Of a stretch of DNA of 7,274 nt, positions 1-6,318 are shown piece after piece. The stretch comes from JALYUA01 sp038229875 (GTDB lineage Bacteria; Acidobacteriota; Thermoanaerobaculia; UBA5066; Gp7-AA6). The notes below the pieces were generated by a model. It saw nothing but the letters and a program-made list of their open reading frames with translations. It was not told the origin of the DNA and did no database searches. The position numbers and the translations under genes were made by a program. Numbering within the stretch: position 1 is the first letter of the stretch; every line of letters starts with the position of its first letter. The DNA lies in NCBI GenBank assembly GCA_038229875.1, contig JBBROA010000166.1, positions 1-7,274 on the forward strand, read 5' to 3'.

Positions 1-1
1 C

Positions 2-1060
2 GCGCGTGAGATCTGGACTCGCCTTCTTGGCGCGATCCCGTCCGGGCAGAGGCAGCGGTTTGCCCGGCGTTACGAAACGAATCGCGAAGCGCACGCTCTT
101 TATCTGAAAGGGCTGCACGAGAGCAATCGAGGCTCTATTCCGGGGTTCTTGAAGTCGATCGATCTCTTCGAAGCGGCCGTCGCGCTCGACCCCGGGTACG
201 CGCTCGCATACGCGGGGCTGGCCGACAGCACCCTGTACCTGGGTCAGGACCGGTTCGGCGCGATGCCTCCCCGAGAGGCGTTTTCGCGATCCGAGGCCTA
301 CGGCCGAAAAGCGGTCGAAATGGACGACGAGCTCGCAGAGGCGCACACGGCCTTCGGGCACGCGCGCTTTTTCCGGTGGGACTTCTCGGGCGCGGAGCAC
401 GAATTTCAACGTGCCCTTCGGCTCCAGCCCGGATCCGCCCGGACCAGGCACTTCTACGGAATGGAGCTGATGATGCTCTCCCGGTTCGAAGAGTCGGCTG
501 ATCAGCTGCGTCGGGCGCTCTCGCTCGATCCGCTGTCGCCCTTCTTGAACGCGGACCTCGGCTGGAGTCTCTATTGCGCGCGGCGGTTCGAGGCCGCAAT
601 CCATCAGCTGCGGACGACCTTGTCGCTCGAGCCCAGGTTCACTCCGGGAACAGCATGGCTGGCGATCGCGATGACGGCGATGGGAGACAACGCGGGCGCG
701 ATCGCGCTCGCGGAGGGGGAAATGCGCCGGGTGGGGCGGCTCCCGCTCCTCGTCGGGATCGTCGGTCGGGCCCAGGCCCTTTCGGGGCGGGCGGAGGAGG
801 CTCGGAAGCTCCTGCTCGAGCTGGAGCATCGGGCCTCCGGCGGCGAGTACGTCACGACAGTCTCGATTCTGATGATTCGTATTGCGCTCGGCGACAGGGC
901 TCGGGCGTTCGAAGTTCTCGAGCGAGCCTTCGAGGCCGGGGCCAGCTATCTGGTCGCGCTGAACGTGTACGACACGTTCGACCCGATCCGGGAGGATCCG
1001 AGGTTTACGGATCTCGTCGCTCGCGTCGGGCTTCCTGCGATCGCAGCTGCTCCTCGTTGA
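2..1060 (+). CDS. TPR-repeat protein, C-terminal part (5'-truncated)
   Basis: The frame is open from base 2 to the TGA at 1058-1060, giving 352 visible residues; the true start lies upstream of the window. A TTG at 149 is not a believable start, because the coding signal continues upstream of it. Residues 1-40 (for example YETNREAHALYLKG) resemble the linker that in many acidobacterial proteins joins a TolB-like domain to TPR repeats. From about residue 47 to 320 there is a run of helix-turn-helix repeats with TPR-type spacing, such as AIxxxxxALxLDPxxP and Ala/Gly/Leu at repeat positions; I count roughly six or seven. The C-terminal FDPIREDPRF segment is a usual ending for this family. Such proteins often carry an N-terminal Ser/Thr kinase, winged-helix or cyclase domain, but none is visible here, so the molecular role cannot be named. 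TPR arrays usually mediate protein-protein contacts. The family call is firm; the architecture upstream is inferred. Confidence 0.85.
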   Translation, partial: AREIWTRLLGAIPSGQRQRFARRYETNREAHALYLKGLHESNRGSIPGFLKSIDLFEAAVALDPGYALAYAGLADSTLYLGQDRFGAMPPREAFSRSEAYGRKAVEMDDELAEAHTAFGHARFFRWDFSGAEHEFQRALRLQPGSARTRHFYGMELMMLSRFEESADQLRRALSLDPLSPFLNADLGWSLYCARRFEAAIHQLRTTLSLEPRFTPGTAWLAIAMTAMGDNAGAIALAEGEMRRVGRLPLLVGIVGRAQALSGRAEEARKLLLELEHRASGGEYVTTVSILMIRIALGDRARAFEVLERAFEAGASYLVALNVYDTFDPIREDPRFTDLVARVGLPAIAAAPR

Positions 1061-1122
1061 CGGTCGGGCTGCAGAGCTCCGCCCGCCTTCCCGAGCAGTG
1101 AGTCCTCCTGCGTCTGGGACGA

Positions 1123-1155
1123 GCGATCCGCACGAGATCTGGATCGCGCAATTTT
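1123..1155 (+). terminator. Weak intrinsic-terminator candidate after the TPR gene
   Basis: A 7-bp perfect stem (GCGATCC at 1123-1129 with GGATCGC at 1141-1147) closes an 11-nt loop. A short TTTT run follows at 1152-1155, four bases after the stem. It lies 62 bases past the TPR stop codon. The stem is short and the T run is both short and displaced, so this could be chance. Confidence 0.25.
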
Positions 1156-1156
1156 C

Positions 1157-1193
1157 AATTCCCGGATCCGAGAGAGACTAGAATCCGGGAATT
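1157..1193 (+). promoter_or_regulatory. Possible promoter -10 with an 11-bp inverted repeat upstream of the SnoaL-like gene
   Basis: AATTCCCGGAT at 1157-1167 is perfectly complementary in inverted orientation to ATCCGGGAATT at 1183-1193, with a 15-base gap. Between the arms, TAGAAT at 1179-1184 matches five of six bases of a sigma70 -10 box and lies 36 bases before the downstream ATG. No good -35 stands at the right distance; TTCAAT at 1154-1159 is the nearest, with a 19-base spacer. The arms flank and partly overlap the putative -10, as an operator for a dimeric repressor might. As RNA, the same repeat could fold as a hairpin, but no T run follows it. Promoter and operator roles are inferred. 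Confidence 0.3.
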
Positions 1194-1220
1194 CCCGTTT
1201 CCCGAAAGGCGAGGGCCCAA

Positions 1221-1763
1221 ATGCTTTGCTCAAGGCTGGCGACGGCTCTCCCGGCACTTATTTTCGCGACGGCAGCGGGACCCTTCTTGGCGAAGGCGCC
1301 GACCCCGCGCTCTCGGATCGAGGAAGTCGTTCGCCGGTACTACGCGGAAGTCGCCAATGAGCCGGATCAGGCGAAAGCGGCCGGCGTCTTGGATCAACTT
1401 CTGTCAAAGGACTTCTTTTTCGCTTTCGGCAACCGGGATCAACCCACGCGGGGAATGGAGGCACACAAGCGCTTTCTCGTGGAACATCACCGGGTCGCGG
1501 CAGGACAAACCTGGACGATCGAGAACCTGGTCATCGAGAACGACTCGGCGGTGGCGCGCTTTCGTCTCAAGGCGATCAGCGGGGGCGCGTTTCATGGCGT
1601 GCCGGCGACCGGCAAGCCCGTCACCACCCGTGGCATCGACTTTTTCCGCCTCTCGGGTGGGCGGATCATCGAGCTGTACAGGGTCTTCGACGTGTGCGAC
1701 TACCTCCGGCAGTTGGGCGCCGCGTGCCCGCCCGAGCCGCCGACGGTGACACCCAGGCTCTGA
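1221..1763 (+). CDS. SnoaL-like / ester cyclase family protein (NTF2-like fold), probably exported
   Basis: A 180-residue protein. Residues 1-26 look like a signal peptide: Arg5, a hydrophobic stretch from about 9 to 24, then an AKA site at 24-26. Pro27 after that site disfavours cleavage exactly there, so the cut point is uncertain. Residues about 30-165 match the SnoaL-like polyketide cyclase/ester cyclase pattern: an N-terminal helix (RIEEVVRRYYAEV), a central GMEAHKRFL helix, then the characteristic GVPATGKPVTTRGIDFFRLSGGRIIELYRVFD strand region, split here as GVPATGKPV (about 129-137) and GIDFFRLSGGRI (about 141-152), followed by FDVCDYLRQLG. The fold is an alpha+beta barrel with a ligand pocket. 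Family members are mostly uncharacterised, and a cyclase reaction should not be assumed. The start is supported by a purine-rich AGGCGAGG at 1207-1214, six bases before ATG. The gene is preceded by its own promoter-like sequence and converges on the next gene, so it is probably monocistronic. Confidence 0.8.
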   Translation: MLCSRLATALPALIFATAAGPFLAKAPTPRSRIEEVVRRYYAEVANEPDQAKAAGVLDQLLSKDFFFAFGNRDQPTRGMEAHKRFLVEHHRVAAGQTWTIENLVIENDSAVARFRLKAISGGAFHGVPATGKPVTTRGIDFFRLSGGRIIELYRVFDVCDYLRQLGAACPPEPPTVTPRL

Positions 1764-1899
1764 GGGCGAACCTCGCAAGACCGAGACTGGCGGCGAGATG
1801 AACCCGGACGCCTCATCTGGCAGTCCACGCACCGCCTACTCCGCACCGCCCCTGCCACTGAAGCCGACCCTTCCGGGTGAAACCGCGTCCGTCCCCGGC
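1764..1899. other. Convergent intergenic spacer, nothing recognised
   Basis: These 136 bases separate the 3' ends of two convergent genes. They are GC-rich, with no T or A run next to a stem; the best local pairing is a 4-bp ACCC/GGGT stem at about 1868-1879. No terminator, repeat or ORF can be supported, although a bidirectional terminator would be expected here. Confidence 0.5.
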
Positions 1900-2808
1900 T
1901 CAGCCCGCGGCGGCCGGCTGCGGGGAGGAGAGCGTGGCGCGGGTTCTTTCTAAGAAGTCCCGGACCGTGACGCTGGAAGGCGGGAGGAAGCCGCCCCCGG
2001 GGGTCTCGACCGTCTCGCCCTCCTCGGCCAGCTTGACCCCGAGCGAGAGCAGGCTCGACATCATCGGGTTTGGGCGGAGCAGGAGGAAGGCGACGGCCCG
2101 CAGAACGGGAAGGGGGACGTGGCGGACCTTCATTTCCCGGCCCAGAACCGATTCCGCCAGCCGGACGACGTCGAGCGGCGAGACCGCCTCCGGCCCCCCG
2201 ATCGGCAGATTCCGGTGGCCGAGTCCCGCTCCGGTCGCGGCTGAGGCGGCGCACGCGGCAACGTCCTGCACAGATACGAAACTCACTGGCCGTGTCCCGG
2301 ATCCGAAGATCCTGGCGCGCCCGCGGGCGAAGTCCCAGCCGAGGGGGGCGGAAAGCCAGATTTCCATGAACGCGGCGGGCATCAGGATGGCCCACTCGGG
2401 GAAGCTCTCCCGGACGGCGGTCTCGATTTCCCGCTTGGCCCGGACGAAGGGGCAATCGGCCGAGCCCGGCGACACGGAGAGGTAGACGAACCGTCGGACG
2501 CCCGCCTGGCGGGCCGCGAGGACGAGCGCCGTCTGGCCGGCCCGGTCGACCGTCGCGAGCCCGTCGCCGCGGACCTTCCGGGCGATGGAGTTCACCGTGG
2601 AGATCACGGTGGCTACCCCCCGGCACGCGTCCGCCAGGCTTCCCGGGTCCTTCAGATCGGCCGTGACGGTCTCGACTCCAAGGCCCGCGACGTCGTCCCG
2701 GCGGGGAGAATCCTCCCGGACCATCCCCCGGACCCTCTCCTCCCGGCTCCGGAGGCGGCGGCAGATTTCCAGACCGAGCAGTCCCGTGGAGCCCGCCACC
2801 AGGATCAT
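1900..2808 (-). CDS. Atypical SDR / NmrA-like NAD(P)-binding protein
   Basis: A 302-residue protein read from ATG at 2808-2806 to TGA at 1902-1900. The N-terminus is a Rossmann beta-alpha-beta unit with GSTGLLG at residues 6-12 (the GxxGxxG dinucleotide-binding loop), followed by VRGMVRED at about 26-33, where NAD(P) specificity is usually set, and TADLKDP at 49-55. RRFVYLSV at 105-112 is the strand that carries the catalytic Ser/Tyr region in classical SDRs. Here the Tyr of YxxxK is replaced (FVRAKREIE, Lys125), which is usual for NmrA-like and NDUFA9-like atypical SDRs. These act as redox sensors, reductases or assembly factors, and the substrate cannot be told from sequence. The length is normal for the family. 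The start is well supported by CGGAGGAG (2822-2815 on the minus strand), six bases before ATG. It stands alone, convergent with the SnoaL-like gene and divergent from the str operon. Confidence 0.85.
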   Translation of the reverse strand: MILVAGSTGLLGLEICRRLRSREERVRGMVREDSPRRDDVAGLGVETVTADLKDPGSLADACRGVATVISTVNSIARKVRGDGLATVDRAGQTALVLAARQAGVRRFVYLSVSPGSADCPFVRAKREIETAVRESFPEWAILMPAAFMEIWLSAPLGWDFARGRARIFGSGTRPVSFVSVQDVAACAASAATGAGLGHRNLPIGGPEAVSPLDVVRLAESVLGREMKVRHVPLPVLRAVAFLLLRPNPMMSSLLSLGVKLAEEGETVETPGGGFLPPSSVTVRDFLERTRATLSSPQPAAAG

Positions 2809-2973
2809 GAAACGCTCCTCCGCTGGAGGCGCGCCCGGCCGTCGGGACGCGCGCCCCAGACTATCCCGCCTCCGTTGCCGATCGTCCCTTCGCGGGGGAG
2901 CCTCCCGGGATTCGCTTTCTGGGATATGCTCGCTAACTCGCTGCCGTAAGGAATGTTCCGGGCGAAATATCGC
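2809..2973. other. Divergent intergenic region upstream of the str promoter
   Basis: This stretch separates the minus-strand dehydrogenase start from the str-operon promoter. Apart from the dehydrogenase Shine-Dalgarno sequence at 2815-2822, I find no convincing minus-strand promoter, no RNA gene and no coding ORF. It is less GC-rich from about 2905 onward, which fits a promoter-proximal region. Confidence 0.4.
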
Positions 2974-3002
2974 TTGACAGCATCCCTGTAGCCGCGTACG
3001 AT
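2974..3002 (+). promoter_or_regulatory. Sigma70-type promoter of the str operon
   Basis: A perfect -35 hexamer TTGACA (2974-2979) and a -10 hexamer TACGAT (2997-3002; four of six consensus bases, including TA and the final AT) are separated by the optimal 17 bases. Transcription would start near 3009, giving a leader of roughly 124 nt before rpsL. A consensus -35 with optimal spacing fits a strongly expressed ribosomal-protein operon. Hexamers and spacing are seen directly; activity is inferred. Confidence 0.75.
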
Positions 3003-3043
3003 TCGCGGGTTTTTCCTCTGGCTCCGGCGGTCTGTTTCGATAA

Positions 3044-3055
3044 CGGGCGCGCCCG
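3044..3055. repeat. 12-bp GC palindrome in the str leader
   Basis: CGGGCGCGCCCG is a perfect 12-bp palindrome about 40 bases downstream of the predicted transcription start. In DNA it could be a protein site; in RNA it allows only a 4-bp stem with a 4-nt loop. In a GC-rich genome such a palindrome may be chance. Confidence 0.35.
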
Positions 3056-3132
3056 GTCTGATGAAAGCCAATTTACGGTCGATCTCGGGTTCTCCTCGCC
3101 TCCGGGGAGCTCGGGGTGACATTGGAGAGTCG

Positions 3133-3507
3133 ATGCCGACAATTTCGCAACTGGTGCGTAAGGGCCGCGAGCGCGTCCGCGTCAAGACCGCTTCGCCCGC
3201 GCTCGCCTCCTCTCCACAGAAGCGGGGCGTCTGCACGCGCGTCTACACGACGACGCCGAAGAAGCCGAACTCCGCGCTCCGCAAGGTTGCGCGCGTGCGC
3301 CTGACGAACGGGATCGAAGTCACGACTTACATCCCCGGCGTGGGGCACAACCTCCAGGAGCATTCGATCGTCATGATCCGAGGGGGCCGCGTGAAGGATC
3401 TTCCCGGAGTCCGGTACCACATCATCCGAGGGACTCTCGACGCGGTCGGCGTCGCGAATCGGAAGCAGGGCCGTTCGAAGTACGGCGCCAAGCGCCCCAA
3501 AGCCTGA
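3133..3507 (+). CDS. rpsL: 30S ribosomal protein S12
   Basis: A 124-residue protein, the same length as E. coli S12. It sits at the decoding centre of the 30S subunit and helps control tRNA selection accuracy. The N-terminus MPTISQLVRKGR and C-terminus RSKYGAKRPKA are canonical. The conserved segments TPKKPNSALRKVARV (41-55) and GHNLQEHSIVMIRGGRVKDLPGVRYH (split: GHNLQEHS 71-78, RGGRVKDLPGVRYH 83-96) are intact. Lys43, Lys88 and Pro91, where streptomycin-resistance or -dependence changes occur in other bacteria, are wild type, as is Asp89, the RimO methylthiolation target. The reading frame stays open 24 codons upstream to an ATG at 3061. I chose 3133 because of the conserved N-terminus and GGAG at 3124-3127, five bases before ATG. 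First gene of the str operon. Confidence 0.98.
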   Translation: MPTISQLVRKGRERVRVKTASPALASSPQKRGVCTRVYTTTPKKPNSALRKVARVRLTNGIEVTTYIPGVGHNLQEHSIVMIRGGRVKDLPGVRYHIIRGTLDAVGVANRKQGRSKYGAKRPKA

Positions 3508-3521
3508 ACGGCCAGCCGAAG

Positions 3522-3558
3522 CGAAAACTGAAACCCGAAATCGAAAACTGAAAACCGA
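3522..3558 (+). repeat. Direct repeat, 20-bp period, in the rpsL-rpsG spacer
   Basis: CGAAAACTGAAACCCGA at 3522-3538 recurs at 3542-3558 with one change (16 of 17 bases identical; the first 12 identical). It fills most of the 61-nt spacer and is A-rich against a GC-rich background. The second copy runs into the rpsG Shine-Dalgarno region (GAGAG at 3557-3561). The repeat is seen directly; any function is unknown. Confidence 0.75.
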
Positions 3559-3568
3559 GAGCTAGAAC

Positions 3569-4039
3569 ATGCCCAGACGCCGAGTCGTTGCCAAACGCGA
3601 GATCCTCCCGGACCCGCTCTACAACTCCCAGCTCGTCACGAAGTTCATCAACTCCGTGATGTCCGAGGGAAAGAAGTCAGTCGCCGAGGGCATCCTCTAC
3701 GGAGCGCTCAACAAGGTCGCCGAGAAGACGCAGGACGATCCGATGAAGGCCTTCAAGAAGGCGATCGAGAACGTCAAGCCGGCGCTCGAGGTCAAGTCCC
3801 GCCGCGTCGGCGGTTCGACGTACCAGGTCCCGGTCGAGGTGCGGCCGAACCGGCGAACGTCGCTGGCGATCCGCTGGATCATCGACTACGCGAGCTCGCG
3901 CGGCGAGAAGACGATGAAGGAAAAGCTCGCGGCCGAGCTGCTCGACGCGTCGAATCTCCGCGGCGGCGCTGTGAAGAAGAAAGACGACACGCACAAAATG
4001 GCGGAGGCGAACAAGGCGTTCGCCCACTATCGCTGGTAA
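3569..4039 (+). CDS. rpsG: 30S ribosomal protein S7
   Basis: A 156-residue protein of normal bacterial length. S7 is a primary assembly protein that binds the 3' major domain of 16S rRNA and forms part of the 30S head near the E site. The basic N-terminus MPRRRVVAKREILPDPLY, the segment FINSVMSEGKKSVAEGILY (25-43), the VEVRPNRRTSLAIRWI region (about 89-104) and the C-terminal AFAHYRW are all characteristic. The start is supported by the conserved N-terminus and GAGAG at 3557-3561, seven bases before ATG. It lies 61 nt after rpsL and 36 nt before fusA. In E. coli, S7 represses this operon by binding mRNA between rpsL and rpsG; here that spacer is short and repeat-filled with no obvious hairpin, so I cannot claim the same control. 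Confidence 0.98.
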   Translation: MPRRRVVAKREILPDPLYNSQLVTKFINSVMSEGKKSVAEGILYGALNKVAEKTQDDPMKAFKKAIENVKPALEVKSRRVGGSTYQVPVEVRPNRRTSLAIRWIIDYASSRGEKTMKEKLAAELLDASNLRGGAVKKKDDTHKMAEANKAFAHYRW

Positions 4040-4075
4040 CCCCGGTGCAACCCTCCAGGAAATAAAGCCAAGAAC

Positions 4076-6169
4076 ATGCCGCGCACGCACGCTCTCAAAG
4101 AAACCCGGAACATCGGAATCATGGCGCACATCGACGCCGGGAAGACGACCACGACCGAGCGGATCCTCTATTACACGGGGGTCAACTACAAGATCGGGGA
4201 AGTTCACGACGGCACCGCGACCATGGACTGGATGGTTCAGGAGCAGGAGCGCGGGATCACCATCACCTCGGCCGCGACGACCTGTTTCTGGAAGGCCGCG
4301 AGCGGCGAGGAGATCCGCATCAACATCATCGACACGCCGGGTCACGTCGACTTCACGGCCGAGGTCGAGCGCTCCCTGCGCGTGCTCGACGGCGCCGTGG
4401 CAGTATTCGACGCGGTGGCCGGGGTCGAGCCGCAGTCGGAGACGGTGTGGCGGCAGGCGGACCGGTACAAGGTCCCACGCCTCGCGTTCGTCAACAAAAT
4501 GGATCGCACGGGCGCAGACTTTCCGCGCTGCGTCGAGATGATGCGCACGAAGTTGAACGCGAAGCCCGCGCCGATCCAGTTCCCGTGGGGATCCGAAGGC
4601 AATCATCGGGGCGTCATCGATGTCGTGAACATGCAGGCCATCGACTTCAAGGATGAGACGCTCGGCTCCAAGTACGACGTCGTGCCGATTCCGGAAGATC
4701 TCCGCGAAGAGGCGGAGCGCTACCGCGAGCAGCTGATCGAGACTGTCGCGGAGTCCGACGACACGCTTCTCGAGAAGTACCTCCACGGCGGCAAGGTCGA
4801 GACCGAGGAGCTGAAGGCGGCGCTGCGGCGGGGCACGATCGCGGGCGCGGTCCAGCCGGTGATCTGCGGTTCCGCTTTCAAGAACAAGGGCGTCCAGCAG
4901 CTTTTGGACGCGGTCGTCGACTATCTCCCTTCGCCGCTCGATGTTCCGCCCATCAAGGGCCACGACGAAGTTGGCGCCGAGATGATCCGGGAGCCGAAAG
5001 ACGACGGTCCGTTCGCGGCGCTCGTCTTCAAGATCATGACCGACCCCTTCGTCGGGCAGCTCGCGTTTTTCCGCGTTTATTCGGGGCATCTGGACGCCGG
5101 TTCCGGCGTGTTCAATGCCACCAAAGACACGAACGACCGCATCGGCCGAATCCTGAAGATGCACGCGAACAAGCGGGAAGAGATCAAGGAAGTCTGGGCA
5201 GGCGACATCGCCGCCGCCGTCGGGTTGAAGAATGTTTCGACGGGCGACACGATCTGCGACCGCGACAACATCGTCATCCTCGAAGCCATGAACTTCCCGG
5301 AGCCCGTCATCGCCGTGGCGATCGAGCCCAAGACGAAGGCCGACCAGGAAAAGATGGGCATGGCGCTCGGCAAGCTCATGCAGGAAGACCCGACCTTCAA
5401 GGTGCACACCGACAAGGAAACGGGTCAGACGATCATCCGCGGGATGGGCGAGCTCCATCTCGAGATCATCACGGACCGTCTGGTCCGCGAGTTCAACGTC
5501 GGAGCGAACATCGGGAAGCCCCAGGTCGCGTACCGCGAGGCCATCACGAGAGAGTCGGAAGGCCACGGCCGATTCGTCCGGCAGTCGGGCGGCCGCGGAC
5601 AGTACGGCGATTGCAAGATCCGCATCCGTCCCGCCGAGGAAGGCCACGACTTCGTGTTCGAGAACGCGACGTACGGCGGCTCGATCCCGAAGGAATTCAT
5701 CAAGCCGATCGAGCAGGGCATCAAGGAAGCGCTCGAAACGGGAGTTCTGGCGGGATATCCGACGACGGGCGTCCACGTCGAGCTCTACGACGGCTCGTAC
5801 CACGACGTCGACTCCTCGGAAATGGCGTTCAAGATCGCCGGCTCCATGGCGTACCAGGAAGCCGCGACGAAGGCCCGCCCGATCATCAAGGAACCGATCA
5901 TGGACGTCGAGGTGACCGTCCCCGAGAGCTACATGGGTGACGTCATCGGCGATCTCTCCTCCCGGCGCGGGCACATCAAGCACATGGAGCCCCGGGGCGG
6001 CATCCAGGTCATCACGGCGCGCGTGCCGCTGTCGGAGATGTTCGGGTACTCGACCAACCTTCGGTCCATGACCCAGGGTCGCGGCAACTACTCGATGCAG
6101 TTCGCCGCGTACGACGAAGTGCCGAAGAGCGTCAGCGAGGAAATCATCGCGAAGGTGGGATCGAAGTAG
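4076..6169 (+). CDS. fusA: Translation elongation factor G
   Basis: A 697-residue GTPase that drives translocation of tRNA and mRNA on the ribosome and, with RRF, recycles ribosomes. All G motifs are present: AHIDAGKTT (17-25), RGITI (59-63), DTPGH (86-90, with catalytic His90), NKMD (140-143) and GSA (265-267). Domain II follows at about 300-400, domain III at about 405-480 (RGMGELHLEI), domain IV with the tip loop YHDVDSSEMAF (His576, matching the tRNA-contacting His583 of E. coli), and a domain V ending VSEEIIAKVGSK. Length and motifs indicate canonical EF-G, not the EF-G2 paralogue or a TetM-type protection protein. The Shine-Dalgarno sequence is poor: AGGA at 4057-4060 is 15 bases upstream and only an AAGAA stands close to ATG. 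The 36-nt gap after rpsG suggests cotranscription. Codon use favours C-ending codons, unlike the following tuf gene. Confidence 0.98.
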   Translation: MPRTHALKETRNIGIMAHIDAGKTTTTERILYYTGVNYKIGEVHDGTATMDWMVQEQERGITITSAATTCFWKAASGEEIRINIIDTPGHVDFTAEVERSLRVLDGAVAVFDAVAGVEPQSETVWRQADRYKVPRLAFVNKMDRTGADFPRCVEMMRTKLNAKPAPIQFPWGSEGNHRGVIDVVNMQAIDFKDETLGSKYDVVPIPEDLREEAERYREQLIETVAESDDTLLEKYLHGGKVETEELKAALRRGTIAGAVQPVICGSAFKNKGVQQLLDAVVDYLPSPLDVPPIKGHDEVGAEMIREPKDDGPFAALVFKIMTDPFVGQLAFFRVYSGHLDAGSGVFNATKDTNDRIGRILKMHANKREEIKEVWAGDIAAAVGLKNVSTGDTICDRDNIVILEAMNFPEPVIAVAIEPKTKADQEKMGMALGKLMQEDPTFKVHTDKETGQTIIRGMGELHLEIITDRLVREFNVGANIGKPQVAYREAITRESEGHGRFVRQSGGRGQYGDCKIRIRPAEEGHDFVFENATYGGSIPKEFIKPIEQGIKEALETGVLAGYPTTGVHVELYDGSYHDVDSSEMAFKIAGSMAYQEAATKARPIIKEPIMDVEVTVPESYMGDVIGDLSSRRGHIKHMEPRGGIQVITARVPLSEMFGYSTNLRSMTQGRGNYSMQFAAYDEVPKSVSEEIIAKVGSK

Positions 6170-6188
6170 CCCTGGGCCGTAAGGCGTC

Positions 6189-6260
6189 ATGGGTAAGTGG
6201 TTAGGCGAACGAGAGCAGGAGGCGTTAGCAAAGCGAGTTGAGGATGAGAGGTCGGGTTGA
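6189..6260 (+). CDS. Possible 23-codon ORF in the fusA-tuf spacer
   Basis: ATG at 6189 opens a frame of 23 codons ending in TGA at 6258-6260. The peptide begins MGKWLGEREQ and is rich in Glu, Arg and Lys. AAGG at 6181-6184 lies four bases before the ATG, an acceptable ribosome-binding site. It starts 19 bases after the fusA stop and ends 58 bases before tuf, where a translated leader or coupling peptide could sit. Its first codons, ATGGGTAAG, resemble the tuf start ATGGGTAAA. A frame this short arises easily by chance, and no family is recognised. Confidence 0.2.
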   Translation: MGKWLGEREQEALAKRVEDERSG

Positions 6261-6299
6261 CGAGGTGAATGCCTCACCCCTGACCTCTCACGCCTGACC
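6245..6299 (+). repeat. Inverted and tandem repeat in the fusA-tuf spacer
   Basis: TGAGAGGTC at 6245-6253 pairs with GACCTCTCA at 6282-6290 (9 bp, 28-nt loop). GGTGA at 6264-6268 can pair with TCACC at 6274-6278 inside that loop. The right side also forms a tandem repeat: CTCACCCCTGACC at 6273-6285 and CTCACGCCTGACC at 6287-6299, 12 of 13 identical with a 14-bp period. No U tract follows, so it is not a standard terminator. Function unknown. Confidence 0.65.
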
Positions 6300-6318
6300 A
6301 GCGAGCGAAGCGAGGAAT

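Noticed and set aside
149..151. TTG as the start of the TPR protein
   Set aside because: The frame and the family-like sequence continue upstream to the window edge, and TTG falls inside the first TPR helix.
1700..2626. A 308-codon minus-strand frame overlapping the dehydrogenase
   Set aside because: It is an out-of-frame shadow of the NmrA-like gene, rich in Pro, Arg and Gly, and also runs into the opposite strand of the SnoaL-like gene.
3061..3132. In-frame 24-codon N-terminal extension of S12
   Set aside because: S12 proteins begin at MPTISQLVRKGR, a Shine-Dalgarno sequence precedes 3133, and the upstream codons lie in the predicted untranslated leader.
3677..6277. An 866-codon open frame on the minus strand across rpsG and fusA
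   Set aside because: It is antisense to two certain genes, its composition (rich in Arg, Leu, Asp, Val, His) is that of a mirror of GC-rich codons, and it shows no recognisable domain. Long antisense frames are expected opposite strongly biased GC-rich genes.
6257..6285. TTGACG at 6257-6262 as the -35 box of an internal tuf promoter
   Set aside because: No A/T-rich -10 occurs 16-18 bases downstream (CCTGAC, CTGACC and TGACCT stand there), so a promoter is not supported.
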